In this document: piece after piece, positions 35,180-46,309 of the stretch
Layout of the letters: each line of letters opens with the position of its first letter
How positions within the stretch are numbered: the first letter of the stretch is position 1
Assembly: GCA_035610835.1 (NCBI GenBank)
Contig: CM069442.1
Span: 63,775,431-63,839,430, forward strand
Source: Ophiura sarsii
Taxonomy: Eukaryota; Echinodermata; Ophiuroidea; Amphilepidida; Ophiuridae
DNA length: 64,000 bases
Direction: 5' to 3'
Program-made: the position numbers and the translations under genes
The notes under the pieces: model-generated
The model's input: only the letters and a program-made list of their open reading frames with translations
Told to the model about the DNA's origin: nothing
Database searches by the model: none

Positions 35180-37120
35180 CTGCATGTCATATTTTGTTAT
35201 TAGCAAGAAACAATGGAGTCTTAGTATTAGCGTGTTTCTATTGAGGATTCTGAATGATTCCGAACTGCAATATTTGCTAGGAATAGCTTCGGAAAATGGT
35301 CTATTTGGGCATCTCAAAAACTAAGAAACGTGTTAAAAATCATGTAGAATTTTAGAGGAGGGTCAATAACATCTGCAAAACGGTAAAATGTATAGTTTTA
35401 AACACGTTTGGTGACCAAATTTATGTCGTACAATGTCGGAAAATTCACGTTTTGAAAATCCATGGTCTTTAATTACAGGAATCCTAACTCATTCTAAACC
35501 TTACCAAATCATGAAATGAACCCTCGTCTACAAAAAAGTCCATGTACGTATTGCTCTATCTGCTTGGAGATAGCGAAGACCACGGAAACCTCATAGCTTT
35601 ATACCACAGAATGAAATCTGCCATAGACATTACATGGCGAATATCGTACAAATTTGCACCGCAGACCTCTGTGTAGGGAGTGTTGGCAATACTAGCATGA
35701 CAATAGCAAGGTCGTTTGACTATTGTGTTTGTGCATGTTTGTGACGACTGACCCCGTTTAACAATCTTCATAGCTTTCATATAGGGTCACAGGTCACTAA
35801 TAGGTATATCAAATAAGGTGGGATCGTTTCCAAAAATCCTTAAAATCGTGATACGTGTCTCTATTTTAAATAGAAGTTGTCAAAAAAACATAACATTTTT
35901 GGTATCATATTAAAGACACTTTATCCAGCTACCGGATAAAAAAAGAATTAAAGCCACATGTTTAGCAAGAGTAAAGTTATCAATCTAAACGTCGAGTGAG
36001 TTAAGGGTGGGAGCGGTGGACGAGGAGCCGGTGGACGAGGAGCCCATAGGTTTGTACACAAAATAGCGGAAAACTAGAACTTTTGAAATTGATGCCATTT
36101 TAAAAGTATACATAGGAAAGTTTTCAAACTTCTCATATGTGTTAATAACATGTGCCTGCTACTATGAATACTAATATTGAATTGTTATCTAGACATTCTC
36201 TACTAGAATATGATGTTCAATTCAGGGAGTGTTTTAATGTAAAAAATACACAGTTTTATTCATTTTATTGATTAAACAATGGCCAAATCGCAGTCTCTCT
36301 ATTTCATTTGTGTGAATCTTCAGTCCTTTTCTACCCTGGGTAGTAAAACATTTAACTAAAAAAGCCAGAAGTGTTTCTTCACAGAATTGTTCATAGATTT
36401 ATGAAAAATTTGCTATTTAGACCTATTTTGGACCACCCTGTATTCAAAATAAAAGGAACTTTAACGATATTCATGTAGTTCATTTTGATAATCATTTTCT
36501 TTTAAATTAAATGGTCCATGCTGACTAAATTTCATAGAATATTATATACAAACATTAATTTTATGCATTATTTCATCATAATTTTAGACACCCTGTACTT
36601 TTCCTGTGTACATTTTGGGCAAATGATTCTTAGCAAATTTGGTAGCACCTTCTGTGGTTGTTCTGATTTTGGTGACTATTTTCAGCTAAACCCTAATTGT
36701 ACAAACTATCAAACTATTTTGTGAGGAGCAAAAACGATCAAATTTGTTATGTTCCACCCTGTAAAAATTGTACACACCCTGTATAATTTGATTCTTTTTC
36801 GCAAAAATAAAAAACCTTGAATCTTAAGCTTTCCAACAATATATAGTTTGTGGGACATTAAGTATGTAAAACTTAAGTTTTGTCCCGTTTAATCAGAATT
36901 GGTGCATTTCTCAACATTATTAGAAGTGAAACTTTTTTTTGGACCAGTTTGTGACTTCTGACCATAGGGCTTGGGTGACCTAACTATTGACTGCACTATA
37001 ACAATAATAATAATAATTTATAACACTATGATAATAATAATAATAATTTTTAAATATTCCCTAAGCAAGTGGTAAATCAAGTGTTCATAATTTCAGTGAT
37101 TACTAATGTTTTTTACCTAC
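35180..37120. other. Intron 2, CACCCTGTA motifs, no gene seen
   Basis: CACCCTGTA occurs at about 36434, 36590, 36756 and 36776, always the same way round. It resembles mariner ends but no pairs were found. (ATA)n microsatellites lie at 37000-37055. No other exon was supported. Confidence 0.45.
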
Positions 37121-37277
37121 CTTCTTCAGATTCTGCAACAGTCGAAGTCAGGTCTAACTGACCTGATCTGACATCATCTGACTTGTGATGTAGGTGTAAC
37201 ATCAAACAATTACACTCCAGGCAGTGTCCTGTTGGACCTGGTGTGAGTTTTGGACAGTCTACGCACTTTTTACACAC
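37121..37277 (-). CDS. Exon 2: Cys-rich putative zinc-binding exon
   Basis: 157 bp between acceptor TTTTTATCAG (AG at 37278-37279) and donor GAAG|GTAGGT (GT at 37119-37120), phase 0 in, 1 out. It encodes VCKKCVDCPKLTPGPTGHCL followed by ECNCLMLHLHHKSDD and an acidic Ser/Thr tail ending AESEE. Cysteines follow C-x2-C-x2-C-x10-C-x2-C-x-C and then H-x-HH, suitable for one or two zinc sites together with exon 1. I do not recognise the exact finger family. The order zinc region then alpha-kinase would be unusual among vertebrate members. Loss of this exon would shift the frame, so it is probably constitutive. Confidence 0.75.
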
Positions 37278-39465
37278 CTGATAAAAAGAAGATCTAGTCA
37301 TTAATAATATATTCTTAACACGTTGGAGAAATAAGTGCTGCTTGTGGAAGTTGCATTTTAAAAATAAATAGGGTTTTTTTATATTTTATTTGCAATATCG
37401 CTTTACCCTCTAGGCCTACCCCTATCTTCAATATCTCATCAAATTTGAATACATTTTCTGAAGGGAGATTTCATGAGGAATTAAAATCTGATGCCGAGAA
37501 ATTGAAGATGGGGTAGAGAGTAAGGTGATATTGCTTGATTAACAAAAAAAAGCAGATATTTTCAGTGCTGACAACCTAACCATAACTCCTACACTTTTTA
37601 ATGCCATATTTGGATTCCTTGTGCAATTTCCTTTTCAGAAAATGAATAGATTTAGTGTGTTTGGTTAACATTTTATGTTGATCTCAAAAGCCGCAAAACA
37701 TTCTAAAAAACGGCTGCATGATGCAAATCGGTGCCAGTTCAAAACGCGAGAGAATTTAGGTAACTATTATATTGATAAATTATTAACTATCCCCCAAAGT
37801 GGCAGTTTTCTACTTTGACTGAAAATATTAAAATGTCCAAAAAGAAAAACATAAGAAATATCCAAATTAATCCGAAAGTTCTCAAATAGTTAGAGAAGAG
37901 AAAAGACTTTTCTTTAATGTGGTTTGAAAAGTATAGATATAAATAATTTGGCACAATAGTCTTTTTTTCTGCAGTGTTGAAATAGCTGAGCTACCTTAAT
38001 GAAGTTAGATGCTACGCCACAGGACGGGGGTAATGACATGCATGAGGTTATGTGGTTTGGGAGGTTTGGGGGTACATATTATAAACTTCGGTGCATCTGC
38101 TCAACGCAAACCCAATCAACCCACTAAGCAGTAAATATGAGCTCATTCCCTTGCAACACTGTAAATAACTTCGATCATCACGGACCAGTAGGACAACTTA
38201 ACTTACATTTACGCTCAGGATAAAGAGGTAAATATTATTAGCTTCTCATTTAATAGCAAACATGAAGTATTTGAAATATAAGATCCACCCGCGTTTTCCG
38301 AAGTAAAAATTACACTTTTAGCTGAAAAATATGCCGCGCAATGACAAATGAGCCTGATTTGGGCCATTTTACAAGGATAGGTGTACTAAATTCAATGGCA
38401 ACATTTGTTGAAGCGGCTCATCAAAGATTACGATGACGTCAGAATACTAGACAAATTTCCAACAGATTGATATAAAATATAATATGATTGGTTGAAAGGA
38501 ACTACCCGCGCTTTTTCTCACCAATCAGGACTGTTTTAGGCAAAATCTTGGCTCAGCGGATGTTTTGGTCAGTGAATCAATACAACACAATACACACACA
38601 CACCGAAAAAAGTCAGAGCCCTCACAAGAAAAAGATATCCCCCACCCAAACACCCGGATAAAAGACAGAATAAAACAAAACAAAAAAAGAAACAAACAAG
38701 CTAAGATTACCACCATAACACTTTAAAAACAAGAAAAGAAATCATTAATAAAACAACAAGTAAAAAACCCAAATAAGTCACTAAACAGTAAATACATAAA
38801 TAAATGAATGTAAGCGGGAAACCTAAGGTAGCGAACTACCAAATAAAAAACATGGTATTGAGCACACTCCGTCATATATTGATAATCTAGTTTTAAATAA
38901 ATGAATGAATATAAATAAAGCTATAGACAAAACTAATAAAAGCACTAAATAAACAAGAAAACAAAAATAAAACACCTTAAAAGAGTCATTAAATTTAACA
39001 ACCCAATCACACCCAAAACTAAAACACCCAAAAAAACTAAGCCACGCTCATCATAATAAATCAGTCTTCCAAATCCCCCCCCCCCCCCAAAAAAAAGAAG
39101 GTGCTTCAACAGACTTGTCAATTATTTGTAACAACTAATGAATTACATGGACACATGCGAAAGTGTGACAAAAGCGCAGTGTAACACCCTGGCCAGGGCT
39201 AGCGCGGACAGGGTGGAGTATAAGGGGAGATGTGCCCCCTCACAATTGGAAATGTTTTTGTAATTGTTGAACCCATTTGATGCGAGCTGGTGTATACTTT
39301 TGACCAAAATTTGATTGAAAAGCCACCTCTTCTTTTCCAATCAATATTTTGGTTTTTATCAAATAATGCAAGAAAGAAGTTGAGCATATCCTGATATTTT
39401 CCTTGATTTAAAGGTATATGACCCGATCACTTTTTGGGGGCTATGATTTTTTTTTCCACATCAAG
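37278..39465. other. Intron 1, left part, no gene seen
   Basis: AT-rich, with AAATAAATAAATG simple sequence at 38780-38960 and a short C run at 39077-39088. A CCAAT box (ACCAATCAGG at 38520) and its inverse ATTGG (38488) exist, but no transcript start can be tied to them. Confidence 0.45.
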
Positions 39466-39469
39466 ATAT

Positions 39470-39770
39470 TTTGGTATCAGAAGAATCCCCATATTTTTCT
39501 CATTATGTCTGTAAAATATTAGGGGCCAGAAATGTTTCATTTGAAAATTATAGGCTAAAATATGGTGAATTACTGCCAAAGGTGGTTAACCACCAACCAG
39601 TCTGTGTACTACTCAATGTGCACATGTCTTTTGACTTTGCGCTTCTAAAAATAGAAACATTGGAGTTATGCAACTCAAACTTTGGAATGCAACAATTTTA
39701 AGGATGACCTTTCATGTAAAATAGAAAACATCAAGTTGAAATTTGGGTCGTCTACCTTTAAGTATGGTTT
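39470..39770. repeat. Dispersed repeat, copy 2
   Basis: Homologous to 29985-30300 over about 300 bp, with GAGTTATGCAACTCAAACTT as the best-conserved part. No terminal structure. Confidence 0.7.
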
Positions 39771-40223
39771 CAAAGGGTGGACAGGGGGTGTGAGGGATGT
39801 GACCCCTAACAATATTTTATTGAAAAGGCACCACTTCATTTCCAATAAATATTTTGTTTTTTATCAATGCTAGATAGCTATTTTGTTATATAAGAAAGAT
39901 TTTTTGCAAAAATACTGATATTTTCATGATTTAAGTATAGATGTTTGAAATAGTTATTTTGAAAAACATGTTGTTATGTTGAAAAACAGGTTGCTCAAAT
40001 TGTTATGTTGAAGAAAAAAACATGTTCCACATTTACCCCCCCCCCCCCCCCACCCAGGTCTCTGGGTAACAGCAAATGGAAGAAAAATGTTTGAGGAGAG
40101 GAAGCTCAAAATGTTGTAATATTGAGTAGTTCATTGTAAATATGAAGTGCGAGTAATGCACTTATCAATTGCACCGGCCCCGGGGGACCATGCGGGGACT
40201 GTACACAAGTGTACAAAAAATGA

Positions 40224-40860
40224 AGAAATGTGGCCTTATCTTTTACAATTGCATTAAAATGTGCATTGGATAGTCCCTACCAGATCATTTCAATTTTTGT
40301 TGTTACATAGGTGGTTGCCATGAATAAATTCATTCATAGAATTGGTTTAATTGATTCACCAAATTGTACGTTGTGTAATGGGAATGTTGAAAGTTTAATT
40401 CATCTGTTTTACGAGTGTGAACATGTTAAACGTTTTTGGACTAGTGTTGAGATCTTTTTAAATATCGTTTTTGGAATTGATCTCAGTTTAACAAAATTTT
40501 CAATAATGTTTAGATACAATATTTTTGATCCGGACCCTTTACTAAATTATATTATATTATTGGGGAAACTGTACGTATACAGAAAAAGATGTGCAGGTTT
40601 ACGGCCCATTTTCAAGTGTTTAAGGGCTTAGTTCATTTTATGTTCCAAGTTGAAAATCATATTGCCATTGGAAAGGAAAGATTATATATATATAAACACA
40701 ATAAAAAATGGGGTTTGTATAAAAGGTGGAAAGACAATTTATTACATACTGTACTTTATTATAGAGAATATTAAACTAAATGTTCATATATATTATTGTT
40801 TCCTGTATGACAAATGCAAATAAATAGTTGGTGCGCCGGCATCAACAAAACAAAAACAAA
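40224..40860 (+). mobile_element. 5'-truncated LINE with 17-bp target duplication
   Basis: AAGTGTACAAAAAATGA is present at 40207-40223 and again at 40861-40877, flanking 637 bp that end in CAACAAAACAAAAACAAA. Such a long exact duplication plus a 5' truncation is the signature of target-primed reverse transcription. It lies inside MITE copy D, so it is younger than it. Confidence 0.92.
40311..40774 (+). pseudogene. C-terminal remnant of LINE ORF2 (zinc-finger region), frameshifted
   Basis: The frame at 40311-40631 has the zinc-finger-like tail of many LINE reverse transcriptases: SPNCTLCNGNVESLIHLFYE, then C-E-H-V-K-R-F-W, i.e. C-x2-C-x7-9-H-x3-4-C. From about 40590 the match continues in another frame (VFKGLVHFMFQVENHIAIGK ... 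WKDNL) until a stop at 40774, so a one-base frameshift breaks it. The reverse transcriptase and endonuclease parts are absent. The tail pattern fits L1/Tx1-like LINEs best, but the clade is uncertain. Not functional. Confidence 0.8.
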
Positions 40861-41309
40861 AAGTGTACAAAAAATGATGCCCGGACATGCGGGAGAGTGT
40901 AGGCGGACGGACAAACTGTGCCCCCGCTAGTCGGGGCGTGTAGCGGGGACGTACGCTAAGGTACACAAAATGTACACCCCGGGCGCTTGCTATAAATAAG
41001 CCAAATAACACATAGGGAACACATAGAAATGCATCCGTTATGGTTGCAGAAAGAAATAAGCGACCTTGGGACTGTAGCCGGGTGAATACTTTGTCCTGGG
41101 AAATGGGTGGCCGGGACTATTATACACTTTGTCCCCCAAAGGCAGGCTGGGACTGTAGCGGGATGTACACAAAATGGTGCCCGGCCCTGCGGGGACCGTA
41201 CACGACCCGACCCGGGACGTCACATGGGCAATTTGTACGCCCCTGCTCTAATCCCCGCTATCCTTGGCCCTGGGTCCCCCGTTGCCGGGGATGCAATTGA
41301 AGCGCATAA

Positions 41310-43060
41310 TTGGTGGTCCAAGGAGTTTGCACGACAGGATGAAAGGGGCGGAGTATCTTTGCCATTGGAATTAGTACACATGACTTTTAGCTAAATTGTT
41401 GGCTATTTTTCCTTCGAATTATAGAGTGCGAGCCTGCAAGGCCTTTTATCTGTTTAGTATTTTTTTAAATGTCCTGTTAATCACTAACACTCAAAAATAG
41501 AAGAGATCATTTTGACACTTTTATGTACTTTTGTTTGGTAATGTTGTCTTAAGTCAGTATAATGGACCTACGGCACATAATCTCCTGGCCACAGTTCGAC
41601 ATACGTGGCACAAGTGCTACCGCAAGCATATAACGGACATCAAATGCAGCGCCCACTAGCGACCAGCTGAACAATAGGAATCGAACCACAGCTAAACATC
41701 AATGGTCGCTTGCTCTGATGTCAATTGTTTAAAGCTAACTATTGGGAGTCAATATATTAGAAAATTGACATATCAAAGTTGTTGTTTAATGGTATGGATG
41801 TAATGAATATTAGTCAAACTCCTATTATGGATGAGATGAGAGCCAAATGCCATTCCCCTGCAACATAACAGATCGATACAGATGAGTGAAAATTAATGTG
41901 TCGCAAAAAATTCAAAAATTCAACAAAAATTAAAAAATGTTTGCAACTTTCATTTCAAGATTTCTCTGTAATTTGTGCATTCCAGAGAATGATTTCCGTT
42001 CATAATAATGATTTATATATCAAGGAATATTTTGATAGCTTACTTATTGAAATTGATTCTATAAATCGTCTAATATCAATGCTCCCGTAAGTCCCAAAAT
42101 ATAAATAATTTAGTTGTCCACGGTCAGTCCTTATTATTTGGTCATATCTAAAACAGTTTTAGTGAGTTCACACGCTCACCATAGGCCGGTGAACAATGAT
42201 GTCAATAACGAAACACACTAATACAACAACAAATGAATTTCAACACATTTCCCAATCGACACTCTGCTTTATCAACGGCTAATAGTTGGCGTTTGAACTC
42301 ACGTCAACTTAGCATAATCACACGCTAAACTACACATGAATGCTTTCATTGCACACTGCTCAATCGGTATGTCCAATCCGGCGCCCTGCACAATACAGGT
42401 ATCGTCTCAGGGTATGTGCATTAGCGGGTAATTTGACTATGAATAAGGCCAGCGAGGTTTTAGAACTGACGGAAAATAAGATAGGAATGTCGAGGACAAC
42501 CAATCAATATTTTATTATTGGCCTAACTGCTGGTTGGAAAATTCAGTCATGGATGATTAGAAAGCTGTCACTTGGAGGCGCTGTATTTCATGTCCATAGT
42601 CTACCACTTGTGGTGGGGGCACTTCGATCAGGCTGCGCACGCATGCTTGAACTCACAAAATACTGCCAACCAACAACACCAAAGCACCTGATTGGTCAAA
42701 TTTAAACTGAAGCCTTTTTAACAATCGTCACGCTGCGCCGTATCCACCAACGCAGTGCTCCCGCTGCGCCATAACCACCGACGCAGTGGGGCGTGATGGT
42801 GCGTGGAAAAGCTCATGAGTTTTTCAGTTCTCACGTTTGAGCACCAACCAATCAGAGCCTTGAGGTCGAGATGACGTAGTGCGCACAACGGAGAACCACG
42901 GCACCGTTTTTGGGTGAGGTTGAGCAGGCGTACTTTACGCGAGCTCAATCTCATGTGACGTGGGTCCATTATACCGGTAGTTTCAAAATACAAAGAAAGA
43001 AAACACTATAGTCTTTTTTTTGTAAATACAACTAGAATAATGGCAAAAGTATAACCAAAG
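41310..43060. other. Intron 1, no gene supported
   Basis: A 121-codon plus-strand frame at 42340-42705 has no domain signal or start context. ACCAATCAGAG (42846) and TGACGTAGTGCGC occur in a GC-richer patch at 42720-42970 that contains a short inverted repeat of ACGCAGTG. It might be a regulatory patch, but this is not shown. Confidence 0.4.
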
Positions 43061-43129
43061 AAGTCAGGGCCGGATTTACCTTGTTGGGGGCCCTGGCCCA
43101 GGCCAAAATTTGGCCCCCAACTCACGGTG
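43061..43129. repeat. Possible hAT end fragment before the satellite
   Basis: CAGGGCCGGATTTACC at 43066 followed by GGGGGCCCTGGCCC resembles the left end of a widespread hAT-like element; no right end was found. Confidence 0.4.
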
Positions 43130-43625
43130 AGGAACCAATTGGTCCATTCAGTGTGACGGCAATTTGGTCTAAACAGTGTGACGGCAATTTGGTCCAAATT
43201 GCCGTCACACTGAATGGACCAAATTCCCGTCACACTGAATGGATCAAATTGGTGTCACACTGAATTGACCAAATTGGTGTCACACTGAATGGACCAAATT
43301 GCCATCACACTGAATGGACCAAATTGCCATCACACTGAATGGACCAAATTGCCGTCACACTGAATGGACCAAATTGCCGTCACACTGAATGGACCAAATT
43401 GCCGTCACACTGAATGGATCAAATTGGTGTCACACTGAATTGACCAAATTGGTGTCACACTGAATGGACCAAATTGCCATCACACTGAATGGACCAAATT
43501 GCCATCACACTGAATGGACCAAATTGCCGTCACACTGAATGGACCAAATTGCCGTCACACTGAATGGACCAAATTGCCGTCACACTGAATAGACCAAATT
43601 GCCGTCACACTGAATGGACAACATT
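43130..43625. repeat. 25-bp satellite with 7-monomer higher-order repeat
   Basis: Monomer CAAATTGCCGTCACACTGAA plus TGGAC, about 19 copies. The first two monomers (43142-43200) are in the opposite orientation, making a head-to-head junction. Variant monomers (GGATC, GGTGT, TTGAC, CCAT, CCGT forms) recur in the same order from 43241 and from 43416, a shift of exactly 175 bp, i.e. seven monomers. The array decays at 43620 (ACAACATTTACGTCACATTA). Confidence 0.95.
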
Positions 43626-44645
43626 TACGTCACATTAAACCACAAACACCCTCCCCAAGTCCCCACGACTAACCCCCTCCTAACCACAAACATCATTAAC
43701 CTATTATAACAAAAATCACATGGTATCGTTGCGTACGCGTCACCCATCACTACAAACACTTCTGGTTGATGCTGAATGGATGTCTCGGACACACCCCTTG
43801 TATTTCCACAAGTACACATTTACCAAATTTAGGTGGATTCCCCAGGTAAAGTGCTGGAAGATATCAATCAAGCCTCTCCTCTCCAGTGCTTCCACACCTC
43901 AAAAACAAATTACCTGGAATAGAGTCTCAGATTACCTGGAATTTGATGGGATTACCTGAAATCTTCAAAATTGCTATATCCGTGCAGTTTTTGGCTGTTT
44001 AACAAATTTAATGGAGATCATAAAGAAATGCATCAAAAAAATAATACGTACGGGAGATGAATGAATAAATGAATGGTCTACACAGAGGGCGCTCATTTTG
44101 TGTTTTGAAAGTAATACAATGGGTCACCAGGGGGTGATTGTCGGTAAGGTTGGCTAAACTGTTTAATATTATTACGTGGAACCAAATATTAATTAAAAAA
44201 AGAAGAAAAAGGGTGGATATTATCACAGTTTTGAAATTTCCGGATTACCCGGAATTACCTGGAATTATTTCATTACCCGAACATTACCTGGAAACAACCA
44301 AAATTACCCGAATTCCGGGTAATTACCTGCAAATAATCATAATGTGGAAACACTGCTACTCTCAAACCCAAAATCACAAATGTTCTTCATCTCTTCAACA
44401 AGCATCATAATTTGCTTAATTCAAACAGGAAATCAAACAAAAAACTTACCTCAACCGATGTTTACTCCATCTTTCAAACATGAAAAATTTGACCACATTA
44501 TTTTATTTTTAGGTGGGCGAATTCGCGAATTCGTTCACCTATTTAATATACATGACATGACATAAGTTCATAACAGGGACTGACCTGCACGATCACGAAC
44601 TGACATGAATGAATGTACACGATAATGTTAAAGACTTCCACTTAC
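43626..44645. repeat. Intron 1 with degenerate GGAATTACCTGG motifs
   Basis: ATTACCTGGAAT-type phrases occur three times at 43908-43962 and about seven times at 44235-44335 (ATTACCCGGAATTACCTGGA, CATTACCTGGAAAC, ATTACCCGAATTCCGGGTAA). The two clusters flank unremarkable sequence. No exon was seen apart from exon 1, which starts at 44646. Confidence 0.6.
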
Positions 44646-44795
44646 CTGTACGTGCTGACGCGCCACACATCCACACTGTTGACAGCTGTTGTCCATAATA
44701 GTCCTTTTGAAACCAGGACATGCAGCATACAGATGAGGAGGATGTGTTTCGCATTTTCCTCGCCATATCTGCTCATGATCAACTTGCTCCGCCAT
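44646..44795 (-). CDS. Exon 1: start of the alpha-kinase protein, Cys/His-rich
   Basis: Fifty codons from ATG (44793-44795, context TCAAAATGG) to donor CAG|GTAAGT (GT at 44644-44645), phase 0. Peptide MAEQVDHEQIWRGKCETHPP, then HLYAACPGFK, NSCQQCGCVARQHVQ. Cys and His are spaced C-x2-H-x2-H-x4-C ... C-x2-C-x-C-x4-H, suggesting a zinc site completed by exon 2. The start was chosen for its context, but the frame stays open upstream through two more Met codons into the foldback element (44936), so a longer N-terminus is possible. No signal peptide; probably intracellular. First exon by position. Confidence 0.7.
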
Positions 44796-44900
44796 TTTGA
44801 CATGCCCGATCTGAGGTTGACGATAGGTTGACGAATACATGTATTCTTTTTGAATCGAGTTCCCTCGAGTTCCCAGAAACCCCGGTGGGGGAGGCGGGTA
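44796..44900 (-). promoter_or_regulatory. Probable 5' UTR or core promoter strip of the kinase gene
   Basis: 105 bp between the start codon and the terminal repeat of the foldback element. CGTCAACCTATCGTCAACCT and GGGAACTCGAGGGAACTCGA are small direct repeats here on the minus strand. No TATA box. Whether the transcription start lies in this strip or beyond the 8.4-kb insertion cannot be read from the sequence. Confidence 0.35.
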
Positions 44901-44920
44901 TGGGCGGCCATCACTGTCAA

Positions 44921-45089
44921 AAAGGTCAAAAAACAAACAAAGGTCTCAAAAAACAGACAAAGGTCTTAAAAAACAAGCAAAGGTCTAAAAAAACAGATAA
45001 ATGTCTCAAAAAAACAGACAAAGGTCTCAAAAAACAGACCAAGGTCTCAAAAAACAAGCAAAGGTCTCAAAAAACAGACAAAGGTCTCA
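44921..45089 (+). repeat. Left foldback array (AGGTCTCAAAAAACAGACAA monomers)
   Basis: About eight monomers of 20-21 bp. Three types can be told apart: A (ACAGACAAAGGTCTC), B (ACAAGCAAAGGTCT) and C (ACAGATAAATGTCTC), often in the order A-B-C. Lys/Ser-rich frames through it are artefacts of the repeat. Confidence 0.92.
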
Positions 45090-46224
45090 AGGCCTCCCCA
45101 TACTCCACCAACGCTGCAACGATGAGCGCAAGCGTTGTCACGCTACGCTTGTCACAAAATGTACCAACGCTCTGCCGCTCATCGGGAATCTACGCTGAAC
45201 GCTAGCGTTGGTCAACGCTCGACCAAATCAGCAAATGCGTCAACGCTGTGGGCGGGGCCTATGGTGTTCTGGGGAACAGACGACCAAACTACCTCACAAA
45301 ACGCCGTAAATTTGTATTTCTAGCACATCACAGACATCAACATCGCAACAAACTTGCTTAGGCCTACTGTATAAACATTGACATACACAATATTGTAACG
45401 AAATTGGGTTTTCGTATTTTTATAATTACCAAATAACTTGAAATAAGCTTATTACTTCTAAGGCCTACGATTTTAACAAAGAAGTCTGATGATCTAATAG
45501 GTTTAATTTACTATGCTACAACTATCAGTGATGGAAATCAGTTCAATTATCAACTATAAGTAGTGTTTTCAAAGGATTTATGAGCCAGAAATAGTCCGCG
45601 AGAGAAGACTTCTGCTCTCATAACAGTGTCTTCTGCTTCCATAAACAGTGCGAAAAATGATCCGTTTTAAGTCATTTACGAACCAACTCTCACTTTGTCA
45701 AGTTCACACTGAGTTTAAGTAAAATACATAGAATACTTACAATAACTAATAGTAAAAATCCATTCTATAAATCAAATGTTACAGCATGTTTTGTAATCAA
45801 AATTTCTCCACACAAATCAGATATATTTTGTCGGCCATTTTGTTTCAAGTATCCAAGGTGTTTCAGGTTTTCAAGGAGAACCCAGTGTTGCTAGTTTGTG
45901 TGCACACCAATTTTGTTAATAATCTCTAAACTGTGTTCAATTTCTCTCAAAGTAAGATTAATAAGTAGGAAATTAATTATATAGGATAAATAATGATACA
46001 AGTTTGATGTAATATTATATTTAGGTAAAGATTTGGATACTAGAATTGTCTCTAAATTACAAGAGCTTTTGTATATAAAAACACAAGCAATGCCATATTT
46101 AGGCATTGGATGAGTCAGCATTTTTTGGCCAATCTTTTAAATGACACTGACCAATGACAGGCCATGGAATAACTTTTGACCAATCAAGCTACAATGGAAC
46201 ACAAAGGGGCGGAGCTACAGAGTG

Positions 46225-46232
46225 CATAAAAG
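46225..46232 (+). promoter_or_regulatory. Putative LTR TATA box
   Basis: GTGCATAAAAGGGGGAGC lies in the middle of the LTR, after GGGGCGGAGC (an SP1-like GC box at 46206-46215). Spacing suits a Pol II core promoter that would start transcription before the repeat block. An identical copy is in the 3' LTR at 50536-50543. Confidence 0.5.
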
Positions 46233-46309
46233 GGGGAGCATCTCCCAAGAAACGGCAGATCATCTGGGCCTCCGGCCCAAGGCAGGACTGGACCAGACAA
46301 GCTCCCAGA

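Larger units (their letters stand above)
40157..41306. mobile_element. GTAC-rich Harbinger-like MITE, copy D, split by a LINE
   Basis: TGCACTTATCAATTGC at the left and GCAATTGAAGCGCA at the right, flanked by TAA (40154-40156 and 41307-41309). Without the LINE and one target copy it is about 496 bp. The interior matches copy C, with substitutions that suggest an older insertion. Confidence 0.85.
478..44795 (-). other. Gene locus: alpha-kinase protein with N-terminal Cys/His-rich region (partial, seven exons)
   Basis: Seven minus-strand exons form one frame. All introns have GT-AG ends, and phases agree at every junction (0,1,0,0,0,0). Added together they give about 393 residues. Exons 1-2 are Cys/His-rich, exon 3 is a basic Ser/Lys/Arg linker, exons 4-6 form a module I do not recognise, and exon 7 is the N-lobe of an alpha-kinase. 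The C-lobe must lie left of base 478. Introns total about 43 kb and are mostly transposon relics. Alpha-kinases (eEF2K, TRPM6/7, ALPK and Vwk types) are atypical Ser/Thr kinases; the closest relative here cannot be decided without a search. Extra exons may be missed, especially between 24049 and 32935. A transcript would settle the model. Confidence 0.7.

Noticed and set aside
42340..42705. 121-codon plus-strand frame
   Set aside because: No domain-like pattern, no splice or start context, and it lies inside the intron of a minus-strand gene.
43130..43625. CRISPR-like array
   Set aside because: Monomers are directly adjacent without unique spacers, and the surrounding genome is animal-like; it is a satellite.
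44828..45205. 125-codon Lys-rich frame and similar frames at 52110-52466 and 52609-53261
   Set aside because: They are translations of the 20-bp foldback monomers and appear on whichever strand lacks stops in the repeat.
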